Of a stretch of 64,000 bases of DNA, positions 52,941 through 61,470 are shown piece by piece (position 1 is the stretch's first letter; each line of letters starts with the position of its first letter). Below the pieces are notes generated by a model, which was not told where the DNA came from, ran no database searches, and worked only from the letters and a program-made list of their open reading frames with translations. Origin of the DNA: an uncultured Pseudoruegeria sp. (lineage in GTDB: Bacteria > Pseudomonadota > Alphaproteobacteria > Rhodobacterales > Rhodobacteraceae). The DNA lies in NCBI GenBank assembly GCA_947498155.1, contig CANMJD010000011.1:1-64000 (forward strand), written 5' to 3'. Made by a program: the position numbers and the translations under genes.

Positions 52941-53651
52941 ATGTCTGTTTCGCCGATTAATAACCCGACACCGAAAGCTGCGATGCCGGTGAGCCAGCAG
53001 GTCTATGAGCGCATCCGCGAAATGATCATTGCGCTGGAGTGGAAGCCGGGGGAGCGGGTCTCTGAAAAAGAGGTTTCGGCCAATCTGGGCGTGTCCAAAA
53101 CACCGGTCCGAGAAGCCTTTATCCGCCTGTCGGAAGAAGGTCTGATGGAAATCCGCCCGCAAAGCGGCAGCTATGTCTCTGCCATCAGCTTTGAACGGGT
53201 CTATGAAAGCCTGATGTTGCGGCGCGCCATTGAAATGGCGGTGGCCGCGCAGGCCGCAGAGCAACGCAGCGCCTTTGATCTGGTGCGCTTACAAGAAATG
53301 ATCGAACAACAAGTTGCTGCATCCGAAGCCGGTGACAAGCCGCGCTTTTTCGAATTGGACAGCGAATTCCACCGCGCTCTGGCCGAGGTTGCGAAGATGC
53401 CATCGGCCTTGCGGATGATCCGCATGGTGCGAGGCACGGTGGATCGGGTGCAACGCCTGCGCATCTCGCGCGGGGAATCGCGGCACGGGCAGGTCATCGA
53501 CGCGCACCGTGCCATCGTCAAAGCCATACAGGATCGCGACCCGCGTGCGGCCTCTATGGCGATGGACCGTCATCTGAATTGCTTGGAGCTATTCGAACAA
53601 ATCATTCGGAGCCCCGAAGTTCGGGAATTTGCGGCACCGCAGGCGCTGTAG
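52941..53651 (+). CDS. GntR-family regulator, FadR/FCD subgroup
   Basis: 236 residues. Winged helix QQVYERIREMIIALEWKPGERVSEKEVSANLGVSKTPVREAFIRLSEEGL and an all-helical FCD effector domain with Asp/His metal positions (ELDSEFHRAL, HRAIVKAI). Likely senses a keto-deoxy-uronate and controls kdgF-kduI on one side and the importer-lyase unit on the other. Confidence 0.9.
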   Translation: MSVSPINNPTPKAAMPVSQQVYERIREMIIALEWKPGERVSEKEVSANLGVSKTPVREAFIRLSEEGLMEIRPQSGSYVSAISFERVYESLMLRRAIEMAVAAQAAEQRSAFDLVRLQEMIEQQVAASEAGDKPRFFELDSEFHRALAEVAKMPSALRMIRMVRGTVDRVQRLRISRGESRHGQVIDAHRAIVKAIQDRDPRAASMAMDRHLNCLELFEQIIRSPEVREFAAPQAL

Positions 53652-53678
53652 GAAAAACTAAAATTGGGAGGGGAGCAG

Positions 53679-54785
53679 ATGACGAATGTCACGCTGCAGA
53701 AAGTCGTAAAACGGTACGGCGCCGTAGAAGTTGTGCATGGCGTTGATCTGGAGGTCAAAGCCGGAGAGTTTGTTGTATTGGTCGGGCCATCGGGCTGTGG
53801 CAAGTCGACAATCCTGCGGATGATCGCCGGGCTGGAAGAAGTGTCCGGCGGGCGTATTTCGATTGGGGATCGGGTGGTTAACCGCGTTGCGCCCAAGGAT
53901 CGGGACGTGGCGATGGTGTTCCAGAACTACGCGCTTTATCCGCATCTATCGGTCGAGCAGAACATCGGTTTCGGTCTGAAGCTGCGCGGTTACAATAAGG
54001 ATGACCGTCATAAACTGGTGCAGGATGCCGCCGATATTCTGGGGCTGACCGATTATCTGGACCGCCGTCCGGCGGATCTGTCGGGCGGGCAACGCCAGCG
54101 GGTCGCCATGGGCCGTGCGATTGTGCGTGATCCCTCTGTGTTCCTGTTTGACGAACCTCTGTCCAATCTGGATGCCAAGCTGCGCAACAAAATGCGCGCC
54201 GAGATCAAACGCCTGCATAGCCGTCTGGGCACCACCTCGGTCTATGTGACCCATGATCAGGTCGAAGCCATGACCCTGGCCGACCGCATCGCCATTCTTC
54301 GGGATGGGGAAATCGAACAGGTCGGCACGCCGATCGAGATTTTCACTAATCCGGTCAATGCCTTTGTCGCAGGCTTTATGGGTTCTCCGCCGATGAACCT
54401 GATCCCCGGCCATCTGGCGGGCACTGCCAAAGCGCCGGCAATCGTGCTGGATGAGGAAACCTCTATCGCGCTGCCAGCCCTGAAAGAAGACAGCTTTGCT
54501 GCTCAGATCGGCGCGCAACTGGGTCTGCGCCCTGAAATCATCCAGCTGGTCGCCGCTGGCGATACAGAGGCCCCGTTGGCCTATATCGACGTTGATCTTG
54601 TAGAGCCTTTGGGCATGGAGAGCCTTGTGCACGCCCGTCTGTGTGGCCATGAGATCGTCATCAAGGCCCCCGGTGTGGTGTCCTTTGATACCAATGCGCG
54701 GGCAGGCATCACCTTTGCCCCGCAGGATTGCCACCTGTTTGACGGCGACAAGGGCGCGCGGCTCGATTTTGAGGCGACGTCATGA
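53679..54785 (+). CDS. ABC transporter ATPase, AlgS/MalK-like
   Basis: 368 residues from ATG 53679 with GGGAGGGGAG upstream. [34 protein letters not shown] domain with GLRPEIIQLV. Powers the oligosaccharide importer encoded next. ATGA overlap with the first permease. Confidence 0.9.
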   Translation: MTNVTLQKVVKRYGAVEVVHGVDLEVKAGEFVVLVGPSGCGKSTILRMIAGLEEVSGGRISIGDRVVNRVAPKDRDVAMVFQNYALYPHLSVEQNIGFGLKLRGYNKDDRHKLVQDAADILGLTDYLDRRPADLSGGQRQRVAMGRAIVRDPSVFLFDEPLSNLDAKLRNKMRAEIKRLHSRLGTTSVYVTHDQVEAMTLADRIAILRDGEIEQVGTPIEIFTNPVNAFVAGFMGSPPMNLIPGHLAGTAKAPAIVLDEETSIALPALKEDSFAAQIGAQLGLRPEIIQLVAAGDTEAPLAYIDVDLVEPLGMESLVHARLCGHEIVIKAPGVVSFDTNARAGITFAPQDCHLFDGDKGARLDFEATS

Positions 54786-55753
54786 GTTCCGCCGAGCATC
54801 TGAAACGTCACACGGTGACGGAGTTCGACCTGCCGCCGCTGACGGTTGGGCAGCGCTTTGTCGAAAGCATCAAGCGCAACTGGCAGATTTATCTGCTGCT
54901 GGCTCCGATGGTGATCTACTTTCTGGTCTTTGCCTATCGCCCGATGCTGGGCCTTGTCATCGCCTTTAAGGATTTCTCTTTGTTCAAAGGGATCTGGGGC
55001 AGCCCTTGGGTCGGGTTGGAACATTTCCACACCCTGTTTGACGATCCGTATTTCTGGCGGGCGGTGAAAAACACCGTGATCGTTTCGGGCTTTAGCCTGA
55101 TCTTTGCCTTCCCCGCACCGATCATCCTTGCGCTAATGTTCAATGAAATCCGCCATCAGGGCTTTAAGCGGGTCGCCCAGACCATCGCCTATCTGCCGCA
55201 TTTTATCTCTATTGTGATCGTGGCGGGGATCGTGGTGAACTTCTTTGCCCCCTCGGGCATCGTCAACCTGATCCTGACCAAGCTGGGCATGGCAGAGCCG
55301 ACCTATTTCCTGACCAAACCGGAATGGTTCCGCACGATCTTTATCGGGTCCAATATCTGGAAAGAAGCCGGTTTTGAATCGATCATCTATCTGGCCGCCA
55401 TCACCGGTGTCAGCCCGTCGCTGTATGAAAGCGCCAAGGTCGACGGGGCGACGCGCTTCCAGATGATGTATCTGATCACCCTGCCCTGCATCCTGCCGAC
55501 GATCCTGATCATGTTGATCATCCGCATCGGCAACTTGCTGGAAGTAAGCTTTGAATATGTGATCCTGCTTTATCAGCCTGCCACCTATGAAACGGCGGAT
55601 GTGATCACCACCTGGATCTATCGTCAGGGTTTGCAGAACAGCAACTATGACGTGGCAACCGCCGCCGGTGTGTTCAATGCGGTCGTGGCCTTTGTTCTGG
55701 TGATCACTGCGAACCAGCTGTCAAAACGCTTGTCCAAAACGTCGCTCTGGTAA
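54782..55753 (+). CDS. ABC transporter permease, AlgM1/LplB-like
   Basis: 323 residues with a hydrophilic N-terminal tail (about 30 residues), then helices and the EAA loop ESAKVDGATRFQMMYLITLPCILP. The stretch LGLVIAFKDFSLFKGIWGSPWVGLEHF is typical of LplB-type permeases for oligosaccharides, including the alginate importer. Confidence 0.88.
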   Translation: MSSAEHLKRHTVTEFDLPPLTVGQRFVESIKRNWQIYLLLAPMVIYFLVFAYRPMLGLVIAFKDFSLFKGIWGSPWVGLEHFHTLFDDPYFWRAVKNTVIVSGFSLIFAFPAPIILALMFNEIRHQGFKRVAQTIAYLPHFISIVIVAGIVVNFFAPSGIVNLILTKLGMAEPTYFLTKPEWFRTIFIGSNIWKEAGFESIIYLAAITGVSPSLYESAKVDGATRFQMMYLITLPCILPTILIMLIIRIGNLLEVSFEYVILLYQPATYETADVITTWIYRQGLQNSNYDVATAAGVFNAVVAFVLVITANQLSKRLSKTSLW

Positions 55754-55763
55754 GGAACCGATC

Positions 55764-56648
55764 ATGCGTACATCTTTCGATCTTTATAGCCGGGGCGACA
55801 AATTCTTTGGCTGGTCTGTCACCATTCTGTTGGGCCTGTTTGTTGCCTCCACGCTCTATCCTTTCATCTATGTGCTGGCGACGTCGATTTCGTCAGGGGC
55901 AGCGGTGCAACGCGGCGACGTGATGCTCTTTCCAAAGGAAATCAACTTTGACGCTTTTGCCTATGTCATGGCGGACCGACAGTTCTGGGTCTCTTACGGC
56001 AACACGTTTTTCTACACCATCGTCGGCACGATCACCTCTTTGGCGGTGATCATCCCCGGGGCCTATGCGCTGAGCCGTCCGCAACTGCCGTTCCGGTCCA
56101 GCTTTAACCTGTTCGTGGCTTTTACCATGTGGTTTCACGCAGGCATGATCCCGGTGTTTCTAAACATCCGCGATCTGGGCTTGCTGGACACGCGGACCGC
56201 TATCATCGTGGCCTTTGCGGTGAATGCCTTTAACGCCATCTTGATGCGCAACTTCTTTGAGAATGTCCCGCATTCCTTTGAAGAAGCTGCCCGCATGGAT
56301 GGGGCCAATGATTTCCAGATCCTCTGGCGCGTCTATATCCCGCTGTCCAAACCGGCGATCATCACGGTTGCGCTGTTCTGCGCGGTGCTGCGCTGGAACG
56401 GGTATTTCTGGGCCATGGTGATCCTGCGTGATCAGGACAAGCTGCCGCTGCAGGTCTATCTGAAGGAAATCATTGTCGAGCTGAACATGAGCGATGAATT
56501 CGCCACCGATCTGCTGTCGTCCAGCTATTCGTTTGAAACCATGATTGCGGCGATCATCGTGCTGTCGATCATTCCGGTGATCATCATCTACCCCTACATC
56601 CAGAAGTACTTCCAGAAGGGGGTCATGCTGGGCGGGGTCAAAGAATAA
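55764..56648 (+). CDS. ABC transporter permease, AlgM2/YtcP-like
   Basis: 294 residues with six helices, EAA loop HSFEEAARMDGANDFQILWRVYIPLSKPA, C-terminal PYIQKYFQKGVMLGGVKE which is the standard end of YtcP-type permeases. Pairs with the gene before it (10-bp gap). Confidence 0.9.
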   Translation: MRTSFDLYSRGDKFFGWSVTILLGLFVASTLYPFIYVLATSISSGAAVQRGDVMLFPKEINFDAFAYVMADRQFWVSYGNTFFYTIVGTITSLAVIIPGAYALSRPQLPFRSSFNLFVAFTMWFHAGMIPVFLNIRDLGLLDTRTAIIVAFAVNAFNAILMRNFFENVPHSFEEAARMDGANDFQILWRVYIPLSKPAIITVALFCAVLRWNGYFWAMVILRDQDKLPLQVYLKEIIVELNMSDEFATDLLSSSYSFETMIAAIIVLSIIPVIIIYPYIQKYFQKGVMLGGVKE

Positions 56649-56709
56649 GCAGACCTCAGAAACTGAAATAACCCCAACTTTTCAACGTCATATCCAGGGA
56701 GGATATTAT

Positions 56710-58272
56710 ATGACTACCAAGACCCTACTATTGGGGGCCGTGGCTTCGGCTGCCCTCACGCTCGGCGGGGCCATCGCGCCCGCCACTGCAGAACCGATCG
56801 TATCAGAGCCGCTCGAGCTAGATATTTTCTTTCACTTCCGTGACAAATACGGCTGGGATGAAGAGTGGGCCGTTGCAAAAGAGCTGACCAACAAGACCGG
56901 CATCACGCTGAAGGGCACCGCCCCGGTTTCCGCAGGTAACACCCGCGAGCTGTTTAACCTGATGATCGCATCGGGTGATCTTCCGGATATCGTAGGCGGT
57001 GAATTCCGTGGCTCCGGTATGAAAGAGGCCTTTGACCAATACGGTATGGAAGGGGCCTTCCAGCCGCTGAACGATCTGATCGCGGAACATGCGCCGGAAA
57101 TCCAGAAGATGCTGGACGAAAATCCGGTGGTTAAAGCTGCGATTTCGGCACCGGATGGCAACATCTATTATGTGCCTTATATGCCGGATGGCGATGTCGC
57201 CCGTGTCTGGTACATCCGTCAGGACTGGCTCGACAAACTTGGTCTGGAGCAGCCCAAAACCGTCGACGAGCTTTATGACGTTCTGGTGGCCTTCCGTGAT
57301 CAGGATCCGAACGGCAACGGCGAAGCCGACGAAGTACCCTACTTTGTCCGTCACACCGAAGAAGCGTTGCGTCTGGTGACCCTTTGGGGCGCGCGGTCGA
57401 CCGGTTCTGACACCTATCATCAGTTCTACATCGATGAAGGCACCGTGGCGCATCCCTATGCCCATGAAAACTTCCGCACCGGTATCGCCAATGTGGCGAA
57501 ATGGTATGACGAAGGTCTGATCGACAAAGAAGTCTTTACCCGCAAATCCCGTGCACGGGACGAATTGCTCGGTGGCAACACCGGCGGTGTGACCCATGAC
57601 TGGGTGGCCTCGACAGCCGGTTATAACTCCAAGCTGCAAGACCAGATCGAAGGGTTCTCGTTCCTGCCGATGGCACCGCCTGCCGACATCAACGGCAAGG
57701 TCTGGGAAGAGCATGGACGCATCGCGGTGAAACCTTCTGGCTGGGCGATTGGCTTCAGCAACGAGCATCCCGAAGAAACCATCAAGCTGTTCAACTATTA
57801 CTTCACCGAAGAAGGCCGCCGCATGGCAAACTTCGGCGTTGAAGGGCTGACCTATGACATGGTCGACGGCAAACCGATGTTCAAGGACTCTGTCCTGAAT
57901 GGCGACGGTGCGGTTGTGGGCCAAATGTGGGAGATTGGCGCGCAGATCCCTGTCGGGTTCCAACAGGACTATGAATACGAGCGTCAGTGGACCAATGAGA
58001 TCGCCCTGAAAGGCATCGAGATGTATTCCCAAGGCGACTATGTGGTCGATCAGTTCCTTGGCTTTGCGATGAATGCCGAGGAAAAGGAGGTCTACGACAA
58101 ATACTGGCCCAACCTTCTGTCTTTCATGCAGGAAAGCTATGAAAAATGGATCTTGGGTGCATCGGATGTCGAAGCCGATTGGGAGGGCTATCAGGCCCAG
58201 CTGGAACGCCTTGGCTATGCCGAAGTGCTGGCTGCGCTTCAGAGCTCTTATGATCGCCAGTACGGCAACTAA
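56710..58272 (+). CDS. Oligosaccharide-binding protein, AlgQ1/AlgQ2-like
   Basis: 520 residues, Sec signal peptide of about 27 residues ending ATA, GGAGG upstream. Large LipO/AlgQ-type binding protein (DIFFHFRDKYGWDEEWAV). A calcium-binding EF-hand-like loop DPNGNGEADE (Asp199 to Glu208), as in AlgQ proteins, is evident. Expected to bind uronate oligosaccharides in the periplasm. Followed by an 11-bp stem hairpin and the lyase gene. Confidence 0.9.
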   Translation: MTTKTLLLGAVASAALTLGGAIAPATAEPIVSEPLELDIFFHFRDKYGWDEEWAVAKELTNKTGITLKGTAPVSAGNTRELFNLMIASGDLPDIVGGEFRGSGMKEAFDQYGMEGAFQPLNDLIAEHAPEIQKMLDENPVVKAAISAPDGNIYYVPYMPDGDVARVWYIRQDWLDKLGLEQPKTVDELYDVLVAFRDQDPNGNGEADEVPYFVRHTEEALRLVTLWGARSTGSDTYHQFYIDEGTVAHPYAHENFRTGIANVAKWYDEGLIDKEVFTRKSRARDELLGGNTGGVTHDWVASTAGYNSKLQDQIEGFSFLPMAPPADINGKVWEEHGRIAVKPSGWAIGFSNEHPEETIKLFNYYFTEEGRRMANFGVEGLTYDMVDGKPMFKDSVLNGDGAVVGQMWEIGAQIPVGFQQDYEYERQWTNEIALKGIEMYSQGDYVVDQFLGFAMNAEEKEVYDKYWPNLLSFMQESYEKWILGASDVEADWEGYQAQLERLGYAEVLAALQSSYDRQYGN

Positions 58273-58288
58273 GGTCACTTGAAACCAA

Positions 58289-58316
58289 TGCAACGGGCGA
58301 TTTCGCGCCCGTTGCA
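58289..58316 (+). terminator. Hairpin between binding-protein and lyase genes
   Basis: Perfect 11-bp stem TGCAACGGGCG (58289-58299) with CGCCCGTTGCA (58306-58316), 6-nt loop. No U-tract; acts probably as a stabiliser and attenuator. Confidence 0.7.
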
Positions 58317-58344
58317 GCATTATATAAAACAAATAGAGGCAAAG

Positions 58345-60657
58345 ATGGCGCGCTCCCAACCCAATTCAGACACGACTGCTCAGCGTCCCTTGCTTCAGCC
58401 CGACGAAAGTCTGCTGACGATTTCCTATCTGCCGACTGCAGGCCAGCCTGTCGCCGAAAACCCGCCGCGTTTCCAATGGATTCCGCCGCAGATCGGGGCC
58501 CATAACTATGAGCTGGAACTGCGCCGCCATACCGATGACGGCGATCCGGGCACGGCCGAGATTTTTACCGGCATCGCTTTTCCGTTTTTCACCCCGCCGG
58601 CGGCTTTTGCCACCGGAGAATATTCCTGGCGTTACCGCACTTGCAGCCCGCAAAACGGCCAGAGTGCATGGAGTATCGCCCGCCGCTTTTGTGTCACCGA
58701 GGATAGTGCGGTTTCGCCGTCGGTCTTTGATCTGGACAAGGTGCTTGCCGCGCGCCCGCGATTGGCGATTGCGCCCAATCAGCATCAGGAATTGCGCAAG
58801 GACGCCGCCGCCCTGCCGGAATGGCAACATTTTGTCGACACCAGCGTGCGTAAGTGGATGGACGTAGCGCCCCTGCCCGAACCTGCGGCTTATCCCGATG
58901 ATATCCGCACCGCCGCGCTATGGCGCGAATCCTATATTGCCTGTCAGGAAATGTTTTATGCGATCCGCAATCTGGCGATTTTTGGTACGCTGAGCGAGGA
59001 TCAGGCACAGATTGAGGCGGCGAAAAACTGGCTGCTGGCGCTGGCCAGCTGGGACCCTGATGGCCCGACCTCGCGGTCGTATAATGACGAAGCCGCCTTT
59101 CGCTGTGCCACCGCATTGGCCTGGGGCTATGACTGGCTGCACGGGCATTTGACAGAGGCCGAACGCGAAGCGGTGCGCCATGCGCTGCTGGAGCGCGGCC
59201 GTCAGGTGGCCCGCCATGTAATGCACTCTTCGCGCATTGATACTTTTCCCTATGACAGCCACGCGGTGCGGGCGGTTTCGGCGGTGTTGATCCCTGTCGG
59301 TCTGGCCCTGGCCGGAGAAGAGCGCGAAGGCGATGAATGGCTGCAATTCGCGGTGAATTATCTGATTGGCCCCTTTAGCGGTTGGGGCGATCGCGCCGGT
59401 GGTTGGGCCGAGGGCATGCATTACTGGACCACGGCCATGTGCTATGCGCTGGAGGCCATTACCGTGCTGCGCAATGCCGGGGGCATCGATCTGTACCAGC
59501 GCCCGTTTTTCCGCAAGACCGGCAATTTCCCTTTGTATTGCCGCCCGGCCTGGACCAAACGCGCCACTTTTGGCGATGACTCCACCTTGGGCGATGTGCC
59601 CAGCCCGAAAATCGCCCGCAATATGCGGCTGCTGGCATTGGCCACGCAAACGCCGGAATTTGAAGGCTATGCCGAGCAAATCCTCAGCTCGACGACCAGC
59701 GATCCGATGGCGTTTTATAACTATGGCTGGTGGGATTTTGCCTTTGACGATCTGCTGGCAGCGGCCAGTTTCGGGCGGATGACCGGCAAAGCCGGACCGG
59801 AACAGCCGACCATGCGGATTTTCCCTGATGTCGGCTGGGCCGCCCTGCAAGCGCGGATGGATGATCCGGCGGCGCAGATTCACTGTGTGTTCAAATCCAG
59901 CCCCTTTGGGTCGATCAGCCATTCCCATGCCGATCAGAATGCCTTTTGCCTGTCGGCCTACGGGCAAGACCTTTTGGTCCAGAGCGGTTATTACGTGGCG
60001 CATAATTCCACCATGCACCGCAACTGGCGGCGGCAGACCCTGTCGAAAAACGCTCTGTTGATTGACGGTCAGGGGCAATATGCGGGGGATGACAAACTGC
60101 TGGCGCGCAAATCCTCGGGCCGTTTGATCGGCCATGGTGCGGCGGCGGGTCATCAATGGGTCGTTGGTGATGCAACGGCGGCCTATCAGGCGCTGACGCC
60201 ACAGGTTACGTCGGTGCAGCGGCACATGCATATGGTCTTTGGTGCGACGATTATCGTGGTGGATGTGGTGACGGCAGCCGAGCCTGTGCCGCTGACATGG
60301 CTGGGCCACAGCTATGGCGATATCACACTGGGAGAGCTGGCGGCGACGATCCATACGCCGAGTGCCGATCTGGGCATCGAAGTGATCCACAGCAATGCGC
60401 CGGTGCGGGCGGTGCAGGCGGTAACAGGGTTCGACAATGTTGACCCCAATGACTACGCCGGTCTGCCAGCCTCGACGCGGGTGGAAATTTCTTTGGAACC
60501 GAGCCGCACCCATATTCTGGCAACGATGCTGTCGCCGATCAAAAAGGGCGAGACCCCCAAGGTGCATTGCTTTGTGGATGATCAGGGCTTTGGCAAAATC
60601 CTCTATTGCCTGAACAACGACAACGCCCCTGTGCGCATCCCGCTTAAGGCTTATTAA
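58345..60657 (+). CDS. Oligoalginate/uronate exolyase, PL15-like (heparinase II/III superfamily)
   Basis: 770 residues from ATG 58345 (AGAGGC upstream); an earlier ATG at 58279 would place the hairpin inside the gene. Closely resembles PL15 exolyase Atu3025: N-terminal ENPPRFQWIP beta domain, an alpha/alpha barrel with YDSHAVR (His306) and AEGMHYW (Tyr360) at the spacing of the known catalytic His/Tyr, FGDDSTLGD, and a C-terminal heparinase beta-sheet domain with HSHADQNAF. Lacks a signal peptide, so it acts in the cytoplasm on imported oligosaccharides, releasing unsaturated monouronate for KdgF and KduI. Confidence 0.88.
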   Translation: MARSQPNSDTTAQRPLLQPDESLLTISYLPTAGQPVAENPPRFQWIPPQIGAHNYELELRRHTDDGDPGTAEIFTGIAFPFFTPPAAFATGEYSWRYRTCSPQNGQSAWSIARRFCVTEDSAVSPSVFDLDKVLAARPRLAIAPNQHQELRKDAAALPEWQHFVDTSVRKWMDVAPLPEPAAYPDDIRTAALWRESYIACQEMFYAIRNLAIFGTLSEDQAQIEAAKNWLLALASWDPDGPTSRSYNDEAAFRCATALAWGYDWLHGHLTEAEREAVRHALLERGRQVARHVMHSSRIDTFPYDSHAVRAVSAVLIPVGLALAGEEREGDEWLQFAVNYLIGPFSGWGDRAGGWAEGMHYWTTAMCYALEAITVLRNAGGIDLYQRPFFRKTGNFPLYCRPAWTKRATFGDDSTLGDVPSPKIARNMRLLALATQTPEFEGYAEQILSSTTSDPMAFYNYGWWDFAFDDLLAAASFGRMTGKAGPEQPTMRIFPDVGWAALQARMDDPAAQIHCVFKSSPFGSISHSHADQNAFCLSAYGQDLLVQSGYYVAHNSTMHRNWRRQTLSKNALLIDGQGQYAGDDKLLARKSSGRLIGHGAAAGHQWVVGDATAAYQALTPQVTSVQRHMHMVFGATIIVVDVVTAAEPVPLTWLGHSYGDITLGELAATIHTPSADLGIEVIHSNAPVRAVQAVTGFDNVDPNDYAGLPASTRVEISLEPSRTHILATMLSPIKKGETPKVHCFVDDQGFGKILYCLNNDNAPVRIPLKAY

Positions 60658-60675
60658 GCGGCTCTGATCTAGTAG

Positions 60676-60713
60676 AACCCGTCTTTGGCCGGTGCGCGAA
60701 AGGCGGGTTTTTT
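60676..60713 (+). terminator. Rho-independent terminator after the lyase gene
   Basis: AACCCGTC (60676-60683) pairs with GGCGGGTT (60702-60709, one G-T pair) followed by TTTT. Ends the plus-strand uronate operon. Confidence 0.75.
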
Positions 60714-60808
60714 GAGGTTATGCGCTTTGGCTATCTTGCCCGTCCGCCGCTGGTTTTGGCGGTTGGCGCAGTGGTTTCATCCCCCGCGCGGCCCTGCCGG
60801 TGGGCAAG

Positions 60809-61387
60809 TTATGCGGTCACCGGACCAAGGGCGGCTTTGAGCCGGTTCAGGGTCGCGGTTTGCGCCGCTGCATCGCCCGCTCCGTGGGCCACGGTGACCC
60901 CACCCACCAGTGCGGCCAGCAGGGCGGTTCCGTCTTGCAAACGTGCGGTTTCGCAGCCCGCAAGCAGCTGATCCAACAGTGCGGTCAACCGCGCCACACC
61001 GGCCTGAAATGCCTGCTGCACAGGGGTGTCTTGTCGGGCAATTTCCCCCCCTAAAGCGGCCACCGGGCAGCCTTTGGCAGGATTGTTCAAATGCGGCTCA
61101 GAGAGGTAGCGATCCACGAAGCGCGACAGGGTTTGCGCAGGTGGCACGCGGTTGGCGTCATCGATAATGGCTTGTTCGAACTGCTGAAATGCAGAGGTAA
61201 TCGCCGCGCAGACCAAAGCGTTTTTATCGGTGAAGTGGCGATAAAACCCGCCATGGGTCAGGCCTGCGGCCTGCATGGCGGCGGTGATATTCAGCCCTTC
61301 AATCCCGTTTTCACGGATCATTTCCGATGCGGCGGTGACGATTTTATCGTGGCTGGCCTGCTTTGCGGCCTTGGTTGCGCGGGCCAT
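60809..61387 (-). CDS. TetR/AcrR-family regulator
   Basis: 192 residues from ATG 61387 (AGGAGA upstream). TetR helix-turn-helix HDKIVTAASEMIRENGIEGLNITAAMQAAGLTHGGFYRHFTDKNALV and a helical effector domain with NNPAKGCPVAALGGEIARQ, a signature of the AcrR-like C-terminal group 47. Divergent from the MBL-fold gene across the palindrome at 61413-61430, so probably represses it and the EamA transporter. Confidence 0.9.
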   Translation of the reverse strand: MARATKAAKQASHDKIVTAASEMIRENGIEGLNITAAMQAAGLTHGGFYRHFTDKNALVCAAITSAFQQFEQAIIDDANRVPPAQTLSRFVDRYLSEPHLNNPAKGCPVAALGGEIARQDTPVQQAFQAGVARLTALLDQLLAGCETARLQDGTALLAALVGGVTVAHGAGDAAAQTATLNRLKAALGPVTA

Positions 61388-61412
61388 CTGACTCTCCTGC
61401 ACTTGCAATTTA

Positions 61413-61430
61413 AGATGATTCGTATCATCT
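61413..61430. promoter_or_regulatory. TetR operator
   Basis: Perfect 7+7 palindrome AGATGAT-TCGT-ATCATCT in the divergent promoter; a related TCATCTAA lies just before the MBL-fold gene (61451). Confidence 0.75.
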
Positions 61431-61470
61431 ATAATTTTAGATTACAATAATCATCTAAATGGAGAGTCTG

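Noticed and set aside
56818..58359. 513-codon open frame antisense to the AlgQ-like gene
   Set aside because: Exact shadow of a well-supported gene in GC-rich DNA; low-complexity His/Arg/Gly-rich translation with no domain.
58918..60567. 549-codon open frame antisense to the PL15-like lyase gene
   Set aside because: Shadow frame; the plus strand carries conserved catalytic motifs.
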